From positions 1-44,417 of the forward strand of contig CAZYQI010000026.1 of NCBI GenBank assembly GCA_964649745.1: 44,417 bases of DNA, in the 5' to 3' direction. This DNA comes from CAZEHS01 sp964649745 (GTDB lineage Bacteria > Bacillota > Clostridia > Peptostreptococcales > Acidaminobacteraceae). Below the pieces are notes generated by a model. That model was given only the letters and a program-made list of their open reading frames with translations. It did not search any database and had not been told where the DNA came from. Positions 26,182-34,557 of this stretch are shown in pieces; within the stretch, counting starts at the first letter, position 1; each line of letters opens with the position of its first letter. Position numbers and translations under genes: made by a program.

Positions 26182-26200
26182 ACTTCTTTTGAGGTTTCAT

Positions 26201-26839
26201 ATGTCCAATGAACGCATCGGCATCTTTGGCGGCTCCTTCAACCCCATACATAACGGACATTTGGCTTTAGGCAAGGCAGTCTGCGATCAACTGGCGCTGG
26301 ACCGGCTTATTTTCATGCCTGCCGGATATCCACCCCATAAACCCCACGGGAATTTAGCCCCTGGGGTTCATCGTCATGCTATGCTAAAACTGGCGGTTGA
26401 ACACGATCCGCGATTCAGTGTTTCAACCCTGGAACTGGATGCACAAGGGACCACCTATACGGTAAACACCCTGAAAACACTTCGGACGATGTTCAGCCAT
26501 GATGACGACCTGTTCTTTGTCATGGGGGCCGACTCATTGGTGGATCTTGTGAACTGGCGATCCCTCCGCGAGCTGGCCGGGCTGTGTACCTTTGTAGCCG
26601 CTGCAAGACCGGGAGTGTCCGGTGAGTCCATGAAAGCCCAGATAGATGTGTTGGACCACAGTGTCGGCGCCAGGGTAGAGGTGGTGGAAATGCTCCTTAT
26701 GGATGTTTCTTCCTCGGAAATCCGTCGCCGCGTCGCCTGTAAAGAAGACATCAGCAATCTGGTACCGGAATCGGTATCATCCTATATTGCTCAAAACGGG
26801 CTCTATGGAGGTTTTGGAAATGACGATCAAACAGCTTAA
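26201..26839 (+). CDS. Nicotinate-nucleotide adenylyltransferase NadD
   Basis: A 212-residue nucleotidyltransferase. The GGSFNPIHNGHL motif (10-21), PPHKP, and SSSEIRRRV near 168-176 (the ISSTxIR equivalent) define NadD. It makes deamido-NAD from nicotinate mononucleotide and ATP. The ATG at 26201 is placed by GAGG 6 nt upstream. It overlaps yqeK by 20 nt. Confidence 0.95.
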   Translation: MSNERIGIFGGSFNPIHNGHLALGKAVCDQLALDRLIFMPAGYPPHKPHGNLAPGVHRHAMLKLAVEHDPRFSVSTLELDAQGTTYTVNTLKTLRTMFSHDDDLFFVMGADSLVDLVNWRSLRELAGLCTFVAAARPGVSGESMKAQIDVLDHSVGARVEVVEMLLMDVSSSEIRRRVACKEDISNLVPESVSSYIAQNGLYGGFGNDDQTA

Positions 26840-27443
26840 GGCGGTATTGAAATCACGGCTTCAGGGCAAGCGCTACGAGCATTCCGTGAAGGTGATGGAA
26901 ACGGCAGTAGCCCTGGCCAGACTGTATGGGGCCGACAAAAAAGCCGCTGCAGTGGCCGGCCTGCTCCACGATTATGCCAAAAATCTGAGTCCGGAAGAAC
27001 TTAAAGCATGCGCGGGGGAACTGAAGCTGGAGCTGGACGGCGTTGTGTCGAAGCATATGATGCTGGCTCACGGCCCGGTGGGGGCAGCCCTGGTGGAACG
27101 AGATCTCGACATCCATGATCCCGCGGTTCTGAGCGCCATCCGATACCATACCTATGGACGCCCCGGAATGGACCTCCTTGAGAAAATCATCTACCTGGCG
27201 GATTTCATTGAACCGGGAAGAAAGTTCAAAGGGGCCGATGAACTGAGAAAAACAGCCCAGGAAAATCTGGACAAGGCGGTGCTCATGGCACTGGAATCCT
27301 CCATTGCTTATCTTATGGGTTCTGACCGGCTCATGCATCCCAACACCCTCTATGCAAGAAACGAACTGATTATTGAACAGAACGCCAGGAGGCATCATGG
27401 ATCCGATACGGGAACAGGCAAAGAAAATAGCCCTTCTCATTGA
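26820..27443 (+). CDS. YqeK HD-domain Ap4A hydrolase
   Basis: A 207-residue HD protein. Metal ligands are H21 (YEHSV), H50-D51 (LLHDYAK), and later histidines (HGPVG, RYHTYG). YqeK enzymes split diadenosine tetraphosphate symmetrically. GGAGG (26808-26812) fixes the ATG at 26820 inside the end of nadD, the usual arrangement. It overlaps rsfS by 47 nt. Confidence 0.92.
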   Translation: MTIKQLKAVLKSRLQGKRYEHSVKVMETAVALARLYGADKKAAAVAGLLHDYAKNLSPEELKACAGELKLELDGVVSKHMMLAHGPVGAALVERDLDIHDPAVLSAIRYHTYGRPGMDLLEKIIYLADFIEPGRKFKGADELRKTAQENLDKAVLMALESSIAYLMGSDRLMHPNTLYARNELIIEQNARRHHGSDTGTGKENSPSH

Positions 27444-27765
27444 CAGCAAGAAGGGGATGGATATCACCCTTCTTGACGTACAGGGAATCTGCAGCATCAC
27501 CGATTTTCTCCTAATCGCCACAGGCACCTCGGTGCGTCAGGTTCTGGCCTTGGCAGATTATGTGGATGACGGTGCGGAAGGCTTTGGACTCGCTCTCCGT
27601 CACAAAGAAGGGCATCATACCGGGGATTGGGTCATTCTGGACTACGCCGACGTGGTGGTGCATATTTTTGTTCGTGAAACCCGGGACTATTATGGCCTTG
27701 AGCGCATCTGGCGGGACGCAAAGACCGTGGAATTAGACCTTGACACAGAGATGAAAGCCTTATAA
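27397..27765 (+). CDS. Ribosomal silencing factor RsfS
   Basis: A 122-residue protein of the Iojap/RsfS family. DVQGICSITDFLLIATGTSVRQV and the RHKEGHHTGDWVILDYADVVVHIF block are diagnostic. It binds L14 and blocks subunit joining in starved cells. AGGAGG lies 6 nt before the ATG. Its end carries the promoter for leuS. Confidence 0.94.
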   Translation: MDPIREQAKKIALLIDSKKGMDITLLDVQGICSITDFLLIATGTSVRQVLALADYVDDGAEGFGLALRHKEGHHTGDWVILDYADVVVHIFVRETRDYYGLERIWRDAKTVELDLDTEMKAL

Positions 27766-27768
27766 GAT
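27740..27768 (+). promoter_or_regulatory. promoter of the T-box-leuS unit
   Basis: TTGACA (27740-27745), a 17-bp spacer, and TAAGAT (27763-27768). The -35 lies inside the last codons of rsfS. Transcription would start near 27775, at the beginning of the T-box leader. Confidence 0.65.
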
Positions 27769-27774
27769 TAACGA

Positions 27775-27995
27775 TAAGCATCATAAGGATAAGAGCAGCA
27801 GTAGGAACGGGAATATCGCTTCAGAGAACCGGTGGAAGGTGCGAACCGGTGCGATGGTGTTCTGAACTCAGCTCCTAGAAATGGGTTGGTCCCCTATATC
27901 GGACCGATAAGAGGGCATTTTATGCCAAGTAGGGTGGTACCGCGGAGCTTTCCGTCCCTACGAATCTTAAGGGTGCTATTTTTATTTTTTGATTC
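27775..27995 (+). promoter_or_regulatory. T-box leader controlling leuS
   Basis: The conserved T-box sequence AGGGTGGTACCGCG lies at 27931-27944. Stem I features (AGAGAACCGG and GGTGCGAACCGG) lie at about 27816-27850. A GAACTC stretch offers CTC, a leucine codon, at 27867-27869 as likely specifier. The antiterminator pairs around GGG...CCC (27932-27959). A competing hairpin CCCTacgaatcttAAGGG is followed by TATTTTTATTTTTT near 27977-27990. Uncharged tRNA-Leu would stabilise the antiterminator and switch on leuS. Confidence 0.9.
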
Positions 27996-28014
27996 TACTC
28001 AGGAGGCGTGATAC

Positions 28015-30483
28015 ATGGAAAAGTATATGTTTACAGAGATTGAGGAAAAGTGGCAGAAAAAATGGCAGGGCAGCGATGATTTCAAAACAGGGGAAGACCC
28101 TTCAAAGCCCAAATACTACGTGCTGGAGATGTTTCCATACCCTTCCGGGAAGCTGCATATGGGTCATGTGCGCAACTATTCCATCGGGGATGTCATCGCC
28201 CGCTTCAAGAAGATGAATGGTTTTAATGTGCTGCACCCCATGGGCTGGGACGCTTTCGGCCTGCCTGCGGAGAATGCCGCCATCGCCCATGGCATCCATC
28301 CGGATCCCTGGACACGGAACAACATTGCAGAGATGAAGGTGGCTCTCAACGCCCTGGGTATCTGCTACGACTGGGACCGTGAAGTGGGAACCTGCATGCC
28401 GGACTATTACCGCTGGACCCAGTGGATTTTCCTTAAGTTTTATGAAAAAGGCCTGGCATACAAGAAAAAATCTCCGGTAAACTGGTGTCCCTCCTGCGAA
28501 ACGGTACTTGCCAACGAGCAGGTGGTGAGTGGTCAGTGTGAGCGCTGTGACAGCCTGGTAGGCAAGAAGAACCTGGAGCAGTGGTACCTGAAGATTACAG
28601 ATTACGCCGGTGACCTGCTGGATGATCTGGACAACCTTCCCGGTTGGCCCGACAAGGTAAAGACCATGCAGGGCAACTGGATCGGCAGAAGCACAGGAGC
28701 CGAGGTGGATTTTCCCCTGGAAGGGCTTGATGAAAAGCTGAAGGTGTTCACAACCCGGCCGGATACCATTTTCGGAGCAACCTTCATGGTACTGGCCCCG
28801 GAGCACCCCCTGGTCAACCAGCTGGTGGCCGGCACAGAGTATGAGAGCAAGGTCAAGGCATTCAACGAGAAGCTGCAATTCCTTACAGAAATTGAGCGTT
28901 CCTCCACCGATCTGGTGAAGGAAGGCGTGTTTACCGGCAAGTATGCCATCAACCCCATGAGCGGAGCCAAGGTGCCCATTTGGGTGGCCAACTATGTTCT
29001 GATGCATTACGGTACCGGGGCCATTATGGCGGTACCCTCCGGCGACGAACGTGACTTTGAGTTTGCACGCAAGTACGACATTGAGATTATTCCTACGGTA
29101 TCGGCGGATGGCAGTGTCTACACCGGCGAATCCATGACAGAGGCCTATACCGGAACAGGTAAGGTGATCAATTCAGGGAAATATGACGGCATGGACAACG
29201 ATGCCTGCATTGAGGCCATTGCGGCGGATATGGATGCTCAAGGCGTCGGCAAGAAAACCATTAACTTCCGTCTCCGTGACTGGCTCATTTCCCGTCAGCG
29301 CTATTGGGGCGTACCGATCCCCATTGTCTACTGCGCCCATTGCGGCGAGGTGCCGGTGCCGGAAAAGGATCTTCCCCTGGAGCTGCCTTTGGATGTTAAG
29401 TTCACCGGCAAAGGGGAGTCCCCCTTGCTGACTAGTGAAACCTTCATGCATACCCCATGCCCCATTTGCGGGGAGATGGCCCGTCGTGAGACGGATACCA
29501 TGGATACCTTCGTGGACTCCTCCTGGTACTTCCTGCGCTACTGCGACCCGCATAATGATTCCGCTCCCTTCAGCCGCGAAAAGGCCGAATACTGGATGGA
29601 TGTGGATCAATATATCGGCGGCGTCGAGCATGCCATTTTGCATCTGCTCTATTCACGGTTCTACACCCGAGTGCTGTATGACCTTGGACTTTCACCGGTG
29701 AAGGAGCCCTTCCGCAACCTGCTGACCCAGGGCATGGTGCTGAAGGATGGGGCCAAGATGTCCAAGTCTAAGGGCAATGTCGTCAGCCCCAGTGAAATCA
29801 TCGACAAGTACGGTGCAGACACCGCCCGGCTCTTCATCCTCTTTGCCGCCCCTCCGGAAAGAGATCTGGACTGGAGTGACGACGGGGTTGAAGGCTCCTA
29901 CCGCTTCCTGAACCGCGTATGGCGTTTGGTGCAGGATGTGAAGGACAGCATGGGCTCCACTGCAGTGTTGGGTGAACTGTCCCAGGCGGATAAGGATCTG
30001 AATTTTGTTCTCAACCGAACCGTGAAGAAAGTGACAGACGATATATCCGACCGTTTCAACTTCAATACAGCCATCAGTGCCGTCATGGAGCTGGTCAACG
30101 AGCTGTACCGCTACAGAGAGGCCGGTGCTGTGAATCAGGCTCTGCTTACGGATGCGGTGAATAAGCTGATCATGCTGTTGGCTCCCTTTGCCCCTCACAT
30201 GACCGAAGAGCTTTGGACTTCTTTGGGGCATTTGGAATCGGTACACATCGTAGCTTGGCCCACATACGATGAGAAGGCCCTGATCAAAGAAGAACTGGAA
30301 GTGGTGCTCCAGATCAACGGCAAGGTTCGGGACCGTATCACCGTGCCCCGGGAAATCAGTCAGCCGGAGCTGGAGCAGCTGGTGATGACCAATGAACGGA
30401 TCTTAAAGTTTATCGATGGCAGGGAAATTGTCAAAGTGGTACTGATTCCTCAAAAACTCGTCAATATCGTTGTGAAAGGCTAA
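28015..30483 (+). CDS. Leucyl-tRNA synthetase
   Basis: An 822-residue class Ia synthetase. Catalytic signatures are HMGH at 48-51 (PYPSGKLHMGHVRNY) and KMSKS at 581-585. The editing CP1 domain lies between them (about 220-410), with TTRPDTIFGATF and GTGAIMAVPSGDERD. The C-terminal anticodon-binding part is of bacterial type. AGGAGG lies before the ATG. Expression is controlled by the T-box upstream. Confidence 0.97.
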   Translation: MEKYMFTEIEEKWQKKWQGSDDFKTGEDPSKPKYYVLEMFPYPSGKLHMGHVRNYSIGDVIARFKKMNGFNVLHPMGWDAFGLPAENAAIAHGIHPDPWTRNNIAEMKVALNALGICYDWDREVGTCMPDYYRWTQWIFLKFYEKGLAYKKKSPVNWCPSCETVLANEQVVSGQCERCDSLVGKKNLEQWYLKITDYAGDLLDDLDNLPGWPDKVKTMQGNWIGRSTGAEVDFPLEGLDEKLKVFTTRPDTIFGATFMVLAPEHPLVNQLVAGTEYESKVKAFNEKLQFLTEIERSSTDLVKEGVFTGKYAINPMSGAKVPIWVANYVLMHYGTGAIMAVPSGDERDFEFARKYDIEIIPTVSADGSVYTGESMTEAYTGTGKVINSGKYDGMDNDACIEAIAADMDAQGVGKKTINFRLRDWLISRQRYWGVPIPIVYCAHCGEVPVPEKDLPLELPLDVKFTGKGESPLLTSETFMHTPCPICGEMARRETDTMDTFVDSSWYFLRYCDPHNDSAPFSREKAEYWMDVDQYIGGVEHAILHLLYSRFYTRVLYDLGLSPVKEPFRNLLTQGMVLKDGAKMSKSKGNVVSPSEIIDKYGADTARLFILFAAPPERDLDWSDDGVEGSYRFLNRVWRLVQDVKDSMGSTAVLGELSQADKDLNFVLNRTVKKVTDDISDRFNFNTAISAVMELVNELYRYREAGAVNQALLTDAVNKLIMLLAPFAPHMTEELWTSLGHLESVHIVAWPTYDEKALIKEELEVVLQINGKVRDRITVPREISQPELEQLVMTNERILKFIDGREIVKVVLIPQKLVNIVVKG

Positions 30484-30498
30484 TCTTCGGAGGCATCC

Positions 30499-31158
30499 AT
30501 GAGTAAGGATATTAAACCGGTATTTCAGCGCTATCTTTCCATAGCCAAGGGCATTGCTGAAACCTTCGGATCCAACTGTGAAGTGGTGATCCATGACTTC
30601 AGCCTGAAGCCCAACTCCATCGTGGCCATTGAGAATGGCCAGGTGACCGGACGCGTTGTCGGAAGTCCGGTTACGGAGAATTCCCTTCAAAAGGTATTCA
30701 AGAGCAAATCGGGGAAGGATGTAGTCAACTACAGTGGGAAAACCCCCGACGGACGTGTGCTTAAGTGTACCACCCTTTATATCAAGGATGACGATGGGGA
30801 GCCCGTAGGCTGTATGTGCATCAACTACGATATAACAGAGCTGCAGCTGGTTAAAAGGGCGATTGACGACATTATGCGCATTGATATCACCAATTCCGAG
30901 CGGGAGGTTGAAGGGGAACCTGTCAACCGGATCAACGATGTGCTTACCGATATCGTTCAGAATACCATCGAAGAGTCAGGAAAACCTGTGGCGTACCTCA
31001 CCAAGGAAGAAAAGGTGGAGATCGTCAAGCGGCTTGATCTGCAGGGCGCCTTCCTGATCAAGGGCGCCATCGATTATGTGGCGAAAGTCCTTTGCGTTTC
31101 CAGGTATACCATTTATAATTATCTTGATGAGATCAGAGTGGCAAAAACCAATCTTTAA
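30499..31158 (+). CDS. YheO/DauR-type PAS-HTH transcriptional regulator
   Basis: A 219-residue protein. The N-terminal YheO-like PAS domain (about 10-115) has the family pattern CEVVIHDFS...NSIVAIENG and PVGCMCINYDIT. The C-terminal helix-turn-helix is at about 165-215 (GAIDYVAKVLCVSRYTIYNYLDEIR). Known relatives respond to small metabolites, and one controls D-arginine catabolism. It is followed 13 bp later by ridA, which it may regulate. GGAGG precedes the ATG, 15 bp after leuS, so leuS read-through is possible. Confidence 0.8.
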   Translation: MSKDIKPVFQRYLSIAKGIAETFGSNCEVVIHDFSLKPNSIVAIENGQVTGRVVGSPVTENSLQKVFKSKSGKDVVNYSGKTPDGRVLKCTTLYIKDDDGEPVGCMCINYDITELQLVKRAIDDIMRIDITNSEREVEGEPVNRINDVLTDIVQNTIEESGKPVAYLTKEEKVEIVKRLDLQGAFLIKGAIDYVAKVLCVSRYTIYNYLDEIRVAKTNL

Positions 31159-31171
31159 GGAGGATTTACAA

Positions 31172-31555
31172 ATGGCACTTAAAGCAATCGCAACAGAAAA
31201 AGCCCCGGCAGCACTGGGCCCCTACTCACAGGGCATTATCGCGGGAAACATGATTTTTGTATCAGGTCAGCTGCCCATCAATCCGGCGGTAGGTAAAATA
31301 GAGGCGGAATCCATAGAAGACATGACCCGTCAAAGCCTTGAAAACGGAAAAGCCATCCTGGAAAACGCAGGTGCTTCCCTCAGCGATGTGGTGAAGGTAA
31401 CCATCTTCATTAAAGACATGAACGATTTTGCTCAGATCAATGGTGTCTATGCCCAGTATTTCTCCGAGCATAAGCCTGCCCGTTCCACCGTTGAAGTGGC
31501 AAGGCTTCCGCTGGATGCCCGCATCGAAATCGAAATGATCGCAGTAAAAGCATAA
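31172..31555 (+). CDS. RidA enamine/imine deaminase
   Basis: A 127-residue RidA (YjgF/YER057c) protein. GPYSQG, FVSGQLPINP, and the active-site Arg of PARSTVEVARLP match the active subgroup. It hydrolyses reactive 2-aminoacrylate and other enamines from PLP enzymes, releasing ammonia. The ATG follows AAGGAGG. The pairing with a YheO-type regulator suggests control by amino-acid breakdown. Confidence 0.93.
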   Translation: MALKAIATEKAPAALGPYSQGIIAGNMIFVSGQLPINPAVGKIEAESIEDMTRQSLENGKAILENAGASLSDVVKVTIFIKDMNDFAQINGVYAQYFSEHKPARSTVEVARLPLDARIEIEMIAVKA

Positions 31556-31564
31556 TAAGTATTG

Positions 31565-31612
31565 AATCCGCAGTTCTTTGGGTTTCCCCGGGGCCCTGCG
31601 GATTTTCATTTC
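31565..31612 (+). terminator. probable terminator after ridA
   Basis: AATCCGCAG (31565-31573) pairs with CTGCGGATT (31596-31604), an exact 9-bp stem with an inner CCCCGGGG. The run after it is TTCATTT, so efficiency is uncertain. Confidence 0.55.
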
Positions 31613-31634
31613 ATCCCAAAGCCGAGGGCGCCCA

Positions 31635-33536
31635 ATGAATCATGTGGTTGATTTTCTAGATAAGCCCTATTATCAGGATGGAAAGCAGATCAGCTCCAGA
31701 ACGGCGCGGGTCAGCTTCATTTCGCCAACGGGGATCATTCTCAAAAAAGAAGAGTTCGGCTATTGGGATAAGGATGCCGTATATCCCGCCTTACAAGAAG
31801 GTCAGGCGGTGTGCCTGGACAACCTGTATATCCGGGATTTCACCCTGAATGAGGTTCGGAAAACCGACTATGAACGCATTACTCTGCATAACTTCAGCGC
31901 CGGGCACGTTTTTTTTGACGGCAATACGGATTTCAGCATTTCGGAATTCACCGGAGGCTCCGCCAATTTCAGAGAGTCTGTCTTCCACGGCGTAACCGTA
32001 GATTTCCGTGAGGCCCGTTTTCACTGCAGTGAGTTGGATTTCGGAAAAACAGAGCTGAGCCTGCGCAATATCTATTTCAACAGCGCTCAGTTTGACCACT
32101 GCCCCTTGGATTTCAGCGGCATGGTGGTCCGCAGTGGCGATTTCCATTTCTATAATGTCCAATGCAACGGCGGGAACCTCAATTTTTCAAGTGTACATTT
32201 TTCGGATGGTTTCAAGGACTTTCGAAAGCTCAAGATATCCGGTGGGAATCTGATATTCAGGAGCGCCTTTTTCAATGATGGGGATACCGATTTCATTGAA
32301 ATGCAGCTGGATAAGGGCAATATTGATTTCCGGCTGGCACGGTTCGGCTCCGGGGAGCTGAATTTCGGCGGCAGTGATTTCGGAGAAGGGGATAAGGATT
32401 TCAGCGGTGTTATTTTCCCCCGGGGGATGGTGAGCTTTACGGGGGCCCGTTTCGGCAAGGGAAGCATGCACATCATCGATGCCACTTTCCGCAAGGGGAA
32501 CATTCATTTCAACAGCTGCACCTTCGGCTGTGAGGATATCCACATCACCAGTACGGATTTCGGCGACGGATTTCTGGAGTTCACCGACAGTCGATTTGAA
32601 ACCCAGGTGTTCAACATTGTTTCCTGCCGTTTTGGCCGTGGGGACATCGATTTCAACCGCAGCGACCTGTCCAATACCACCCTGAATTTCTACGGCACGG
32701 AGTTCAGCCAGGGGAAGCTGAATTTTTTCGATACCGTGGCCAACACCGTCATGTTTCACGAATGCACCTTTAACAACCATGTATACCTGAATTTTGAAAG
32801 CTGCAAATTTCTCAGCATTTTAAACTCCATTCTGGAAAAAACCGTGGATTTGCGCAGTAACGTGGCCCTCAACACCCAAAAGATCGATGTCATCAATCTC
32901 AGCGGGACCAAAAACCTGGGCCATATCTATATCGATTGGAAAGACAACCGGGTTCGGGACATGATCTATAATCAGGGTGCCGGAACCGACTATATGGATA
33001 AAGCCAGTCAGTTCAGACTGCTGAAGGAGAATTTTCGCAATATCGGGCAATATGACGATGAAGACCTGGCCTACCTGGAATTCAAGCGCTGCGAAAGCCA
33101 TGGACGGTTTCTCCAGGGCCTGGTGATGGTTCAAAATGCGGATCAGCCACATCTGGTGGGATTTTTCAAGAAAATGCGGCTGTATCTTAGAAAAGGACTT
33201 ACCTGGCTGATTTTCGACAACGTAGGCCGTTATGGAACCTCGCCCTCCAGTGTATTCAAGGCTATGATACAGACCATTCTGTTCTTTGCGCTTCTGTATC
33301 TGACCCCATGGGTACAGCTGGCCAATATCAGCGGTTTTAGAGGAGCGGATAACGACGTTCTCAATCGGATGATGCTGGCATTCTATCAAAGCGTGCAAAC
33401 CTTTCTCACCATCGGATATGGGGGCGTATGTCCGGGGAATTTTACGTCTGTGCTCATCTCCGGCTGTGAAGGGTTCGTTGGGGTGTTCCTGATGGCCTAT
33501 TTTACGGTGTCGGTGGTCAGAAAATTGCTGAGATAG
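31635..33536 (+). CDS. 12-residue-repeat solenoid fused to a two-helix potassium-channel domain
   Basis: A 633-residue protein. The ATG at 31635 follows GAGGGCG. Residues 93-368 (31911-32738) are 23 consecutive repeats of exactly 12 residues with no gap, consensus F-x-x-G-x-x-[DN]-F-x-x-x-x, where Leu, Ile, Val or Cys occasionally replaces the first Phe. The period is 12, not the 5 of pentapeptide repeats, so a narrow beta-solenoid is inferred. Residues about 400-510 are mixed and charged (ENFRNIGQYDDEDLAYLEFKR). The C-terminus has two membrane helices (about 545-563 and 608-628) flanking a pore loop with selectivity filter TIGYGG (592-597), as in Ion_trans_2 channels. No voltage sensor or RCK domain is seen. 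The repeat domain would be cytoplasmic. Ligand unknown. Confidence 0.85.
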   Translation: MNHVVDFLDKPYYQDGKQISSRTARVSFISPTGIILKKEEFGYWDKDAVYPALQEGQAVCLDNLYIRDFTLNEVRKTDYERITLHNFSAGHVFFDGNTDFSISEFTGGSANFRESVFHGVTVDFREARFHCSELDFGKTELSLRNIYFNSAQFDHCPLDFSGMVVRSGDFHFYNVQCNGGNLNFSSVHFSDGFKDFRKLKISGGNLIFRSAFFNDGDTDFIEMQLDKGNIDFRLARFGSGELNFGGSDFGEGDKDFSGVIFPRGMVSFTGARFGKGSMHIIDATFRKGNIHFNSCTFGCEDIHITSTDFGDGFLEFTDSRFETQVFNIVSCRFGRGDIDFNRSDLSNTTLNFYGTEFSQGKLNFFDTVANTVMFHECTFNNHVYLNFESCKFLSILNSILEKTVDLRSNVALNTQKIDVINLSGTKNLGHIYIDWKDNRVRDMIYNQGAGTDYMDKASQFRLLKENFRNIGQYDDEDLAYLEFKRCESHGRFLQGLVMVQNADQPHLVGFFKKMRLYLRKGLTWLIFDNVGRYGTSPSSVFKAMIQTILFFALLYLTPWVQLANISGFRGADNDVLNRMMLAFYQSVQTFLTIGYGGVCPGNFTSVLISGCEGFVGVFLMAYFTVSVVRKLLR

Positions 33537-33607
33537 CTGTAAAATCAGCACTTTCGATGCATAGACCTACAATTTCATATAAATTTAAGAGCGCCTCCGG
33601 CGATATC

Positions 33608-33616
33608 TGGTAAAAT
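33608..33616 (+). promoter_or_regulatory. extended -10 promoter for the M50 protease gene
   Basis: TGGTAAAAT (TG at 33608-33609, TAAAAT at 33611-33616). Transcription would begin near 33623, just before the GGAGG at 33629-33633. This supports the ATG at 33642 over the one at 33615, which lies within the -10. Confidence 0.55.
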
Positions 33617-33641
33617 GAAGATATCTACGGAGGCGAATCTA

Positions 33642-34544
33642 ATGGAAGCGTATCAGAATGCGGTAAAGACCAAGCTCGGGCTCTTTAAGAAAAAGAGCTA
33701 TGACGATATGGTTTATGAACCGAAGGAAAAGAAAAAAATGAAGGGTAAAGCCGGGTTGATTGCTGTATTAATCACTATCCTGGTTAAAGGTAAGGCATTA
33801 ATCGTTCTAGCCCTGCAAGCTCTGAAGCTGGATGTGGTTCTTCAGCTTTTTAAGCTGGGTACCATGGGAGGGACCTTGGTTTCCATGGCGCTGATGGTCT
33901 GGGTGTATGCGTCATCCTACGGATGGTATTTCGCAGCAGGATTCGTGGCCCTGATCTTCGTACATGAAATGGGTCACTTTCTTGCGGCCCGCGAGGAAGG
34001 TGTGGAGGTCAGCGCTCCCGTGTTCGTTCCGTTTTTAGGGGCGTTCATCAGCATGAAGGGTAAGCCCGATAATGCGGAAGTTGAAGGCAAAATCGCTATT
34101 GCAGGCCCCCTGGCAGGGACTCTGGCCACCTTTATGACCGCTGTAGGGTGGATGCTCACTGGCAATGATCTTTTAAAGGGGCTCGTCTATATCAACCTGA
34201 TTATCACCCTGTTCAATCTTATTCCCTTCGGTTTTTTAGACGGTGGGCGGGTAGCCTCGGCAATATCAGGGAAGTTTGCCATCGTAGGGCTTGCGCTCTT
34301 CGGAATAATGGCTGCCTTAAGCCACAACCCCGTTCTGGTGCTTCTGTTCATCTTCGGTACAATCAATGCGTGGAAGATGCGAAAAAAAGACCGTGCGGCC
34401 AATCCCTATTACGATATCGACGAAAGCAGCCGCAACATCCTTTCAGTTATGTACTTTGGAACCCTGATCGTCAACGGAGCTGCCCTGATGGTCTTCATAG
34501 CCATGGAACAGGGGCTTCCGCTATTCAGCCAGAAATTCTTATAG
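33642..34544 (+). CDS. Site-2-type membrane metalloprotease (M50 family)
   Basis: A 300-residue membrane protein. Zinc ligands are in HEMGH (108-112), and the third ligand region is NLIPFGFLDGGR (192-203). Several hydrophobic helices surround them. These match the site-2 protease family that cuts transmembrane anchors. The N-terminal 40 residues are basic and soluble. The arrangement differs from SpoIVFB and RseP: there is no PDZ or CBS domain. The substrate is unknown. It has its own promoter and is followed 13 bp later by the acetyltransferase. Confidence 0.85.
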   Translation: MEAYQNAVKTKLGLFKKKSYDDMVYEPKEKKKMKGKAGLIAVLITILVKGKALIVLALQALKLDVVLQLFKLGTMGGTLVSMALMVWVYASSYGWYFAAGFVALIFVHEMGHFLAAREEGVEVSAPVFVPFLGAFISMKGKPDNAEVEGKIAIAGPLAGTLATFMTAVGWMLTGNDLLKGLVYINLIITLFNLIPFGFLDGGRVASAISGKFAIVGLALFGIMAALSHNPVLVLLFIFGTINAWKMRKKDRAANPYYDIDESSRNILSVMYFGTLIVNGAALMVFIAMEQGLPLFSQKFL

Positions 34545-34557
34545 CGAGGAGAATCCA

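Noticed and set aside
28102..29007. A 301-codon minus-strand frame
   Set aside because: It is antisense to leuS, with composition typical of a shadow of a GC-biased gene.
32187..32780. A 197-codon minus-strand frame with repeats
   Set aside because: It mirrors the 12-residue repeats of the channel protein; the regular pattern is inherited from the plus strand.
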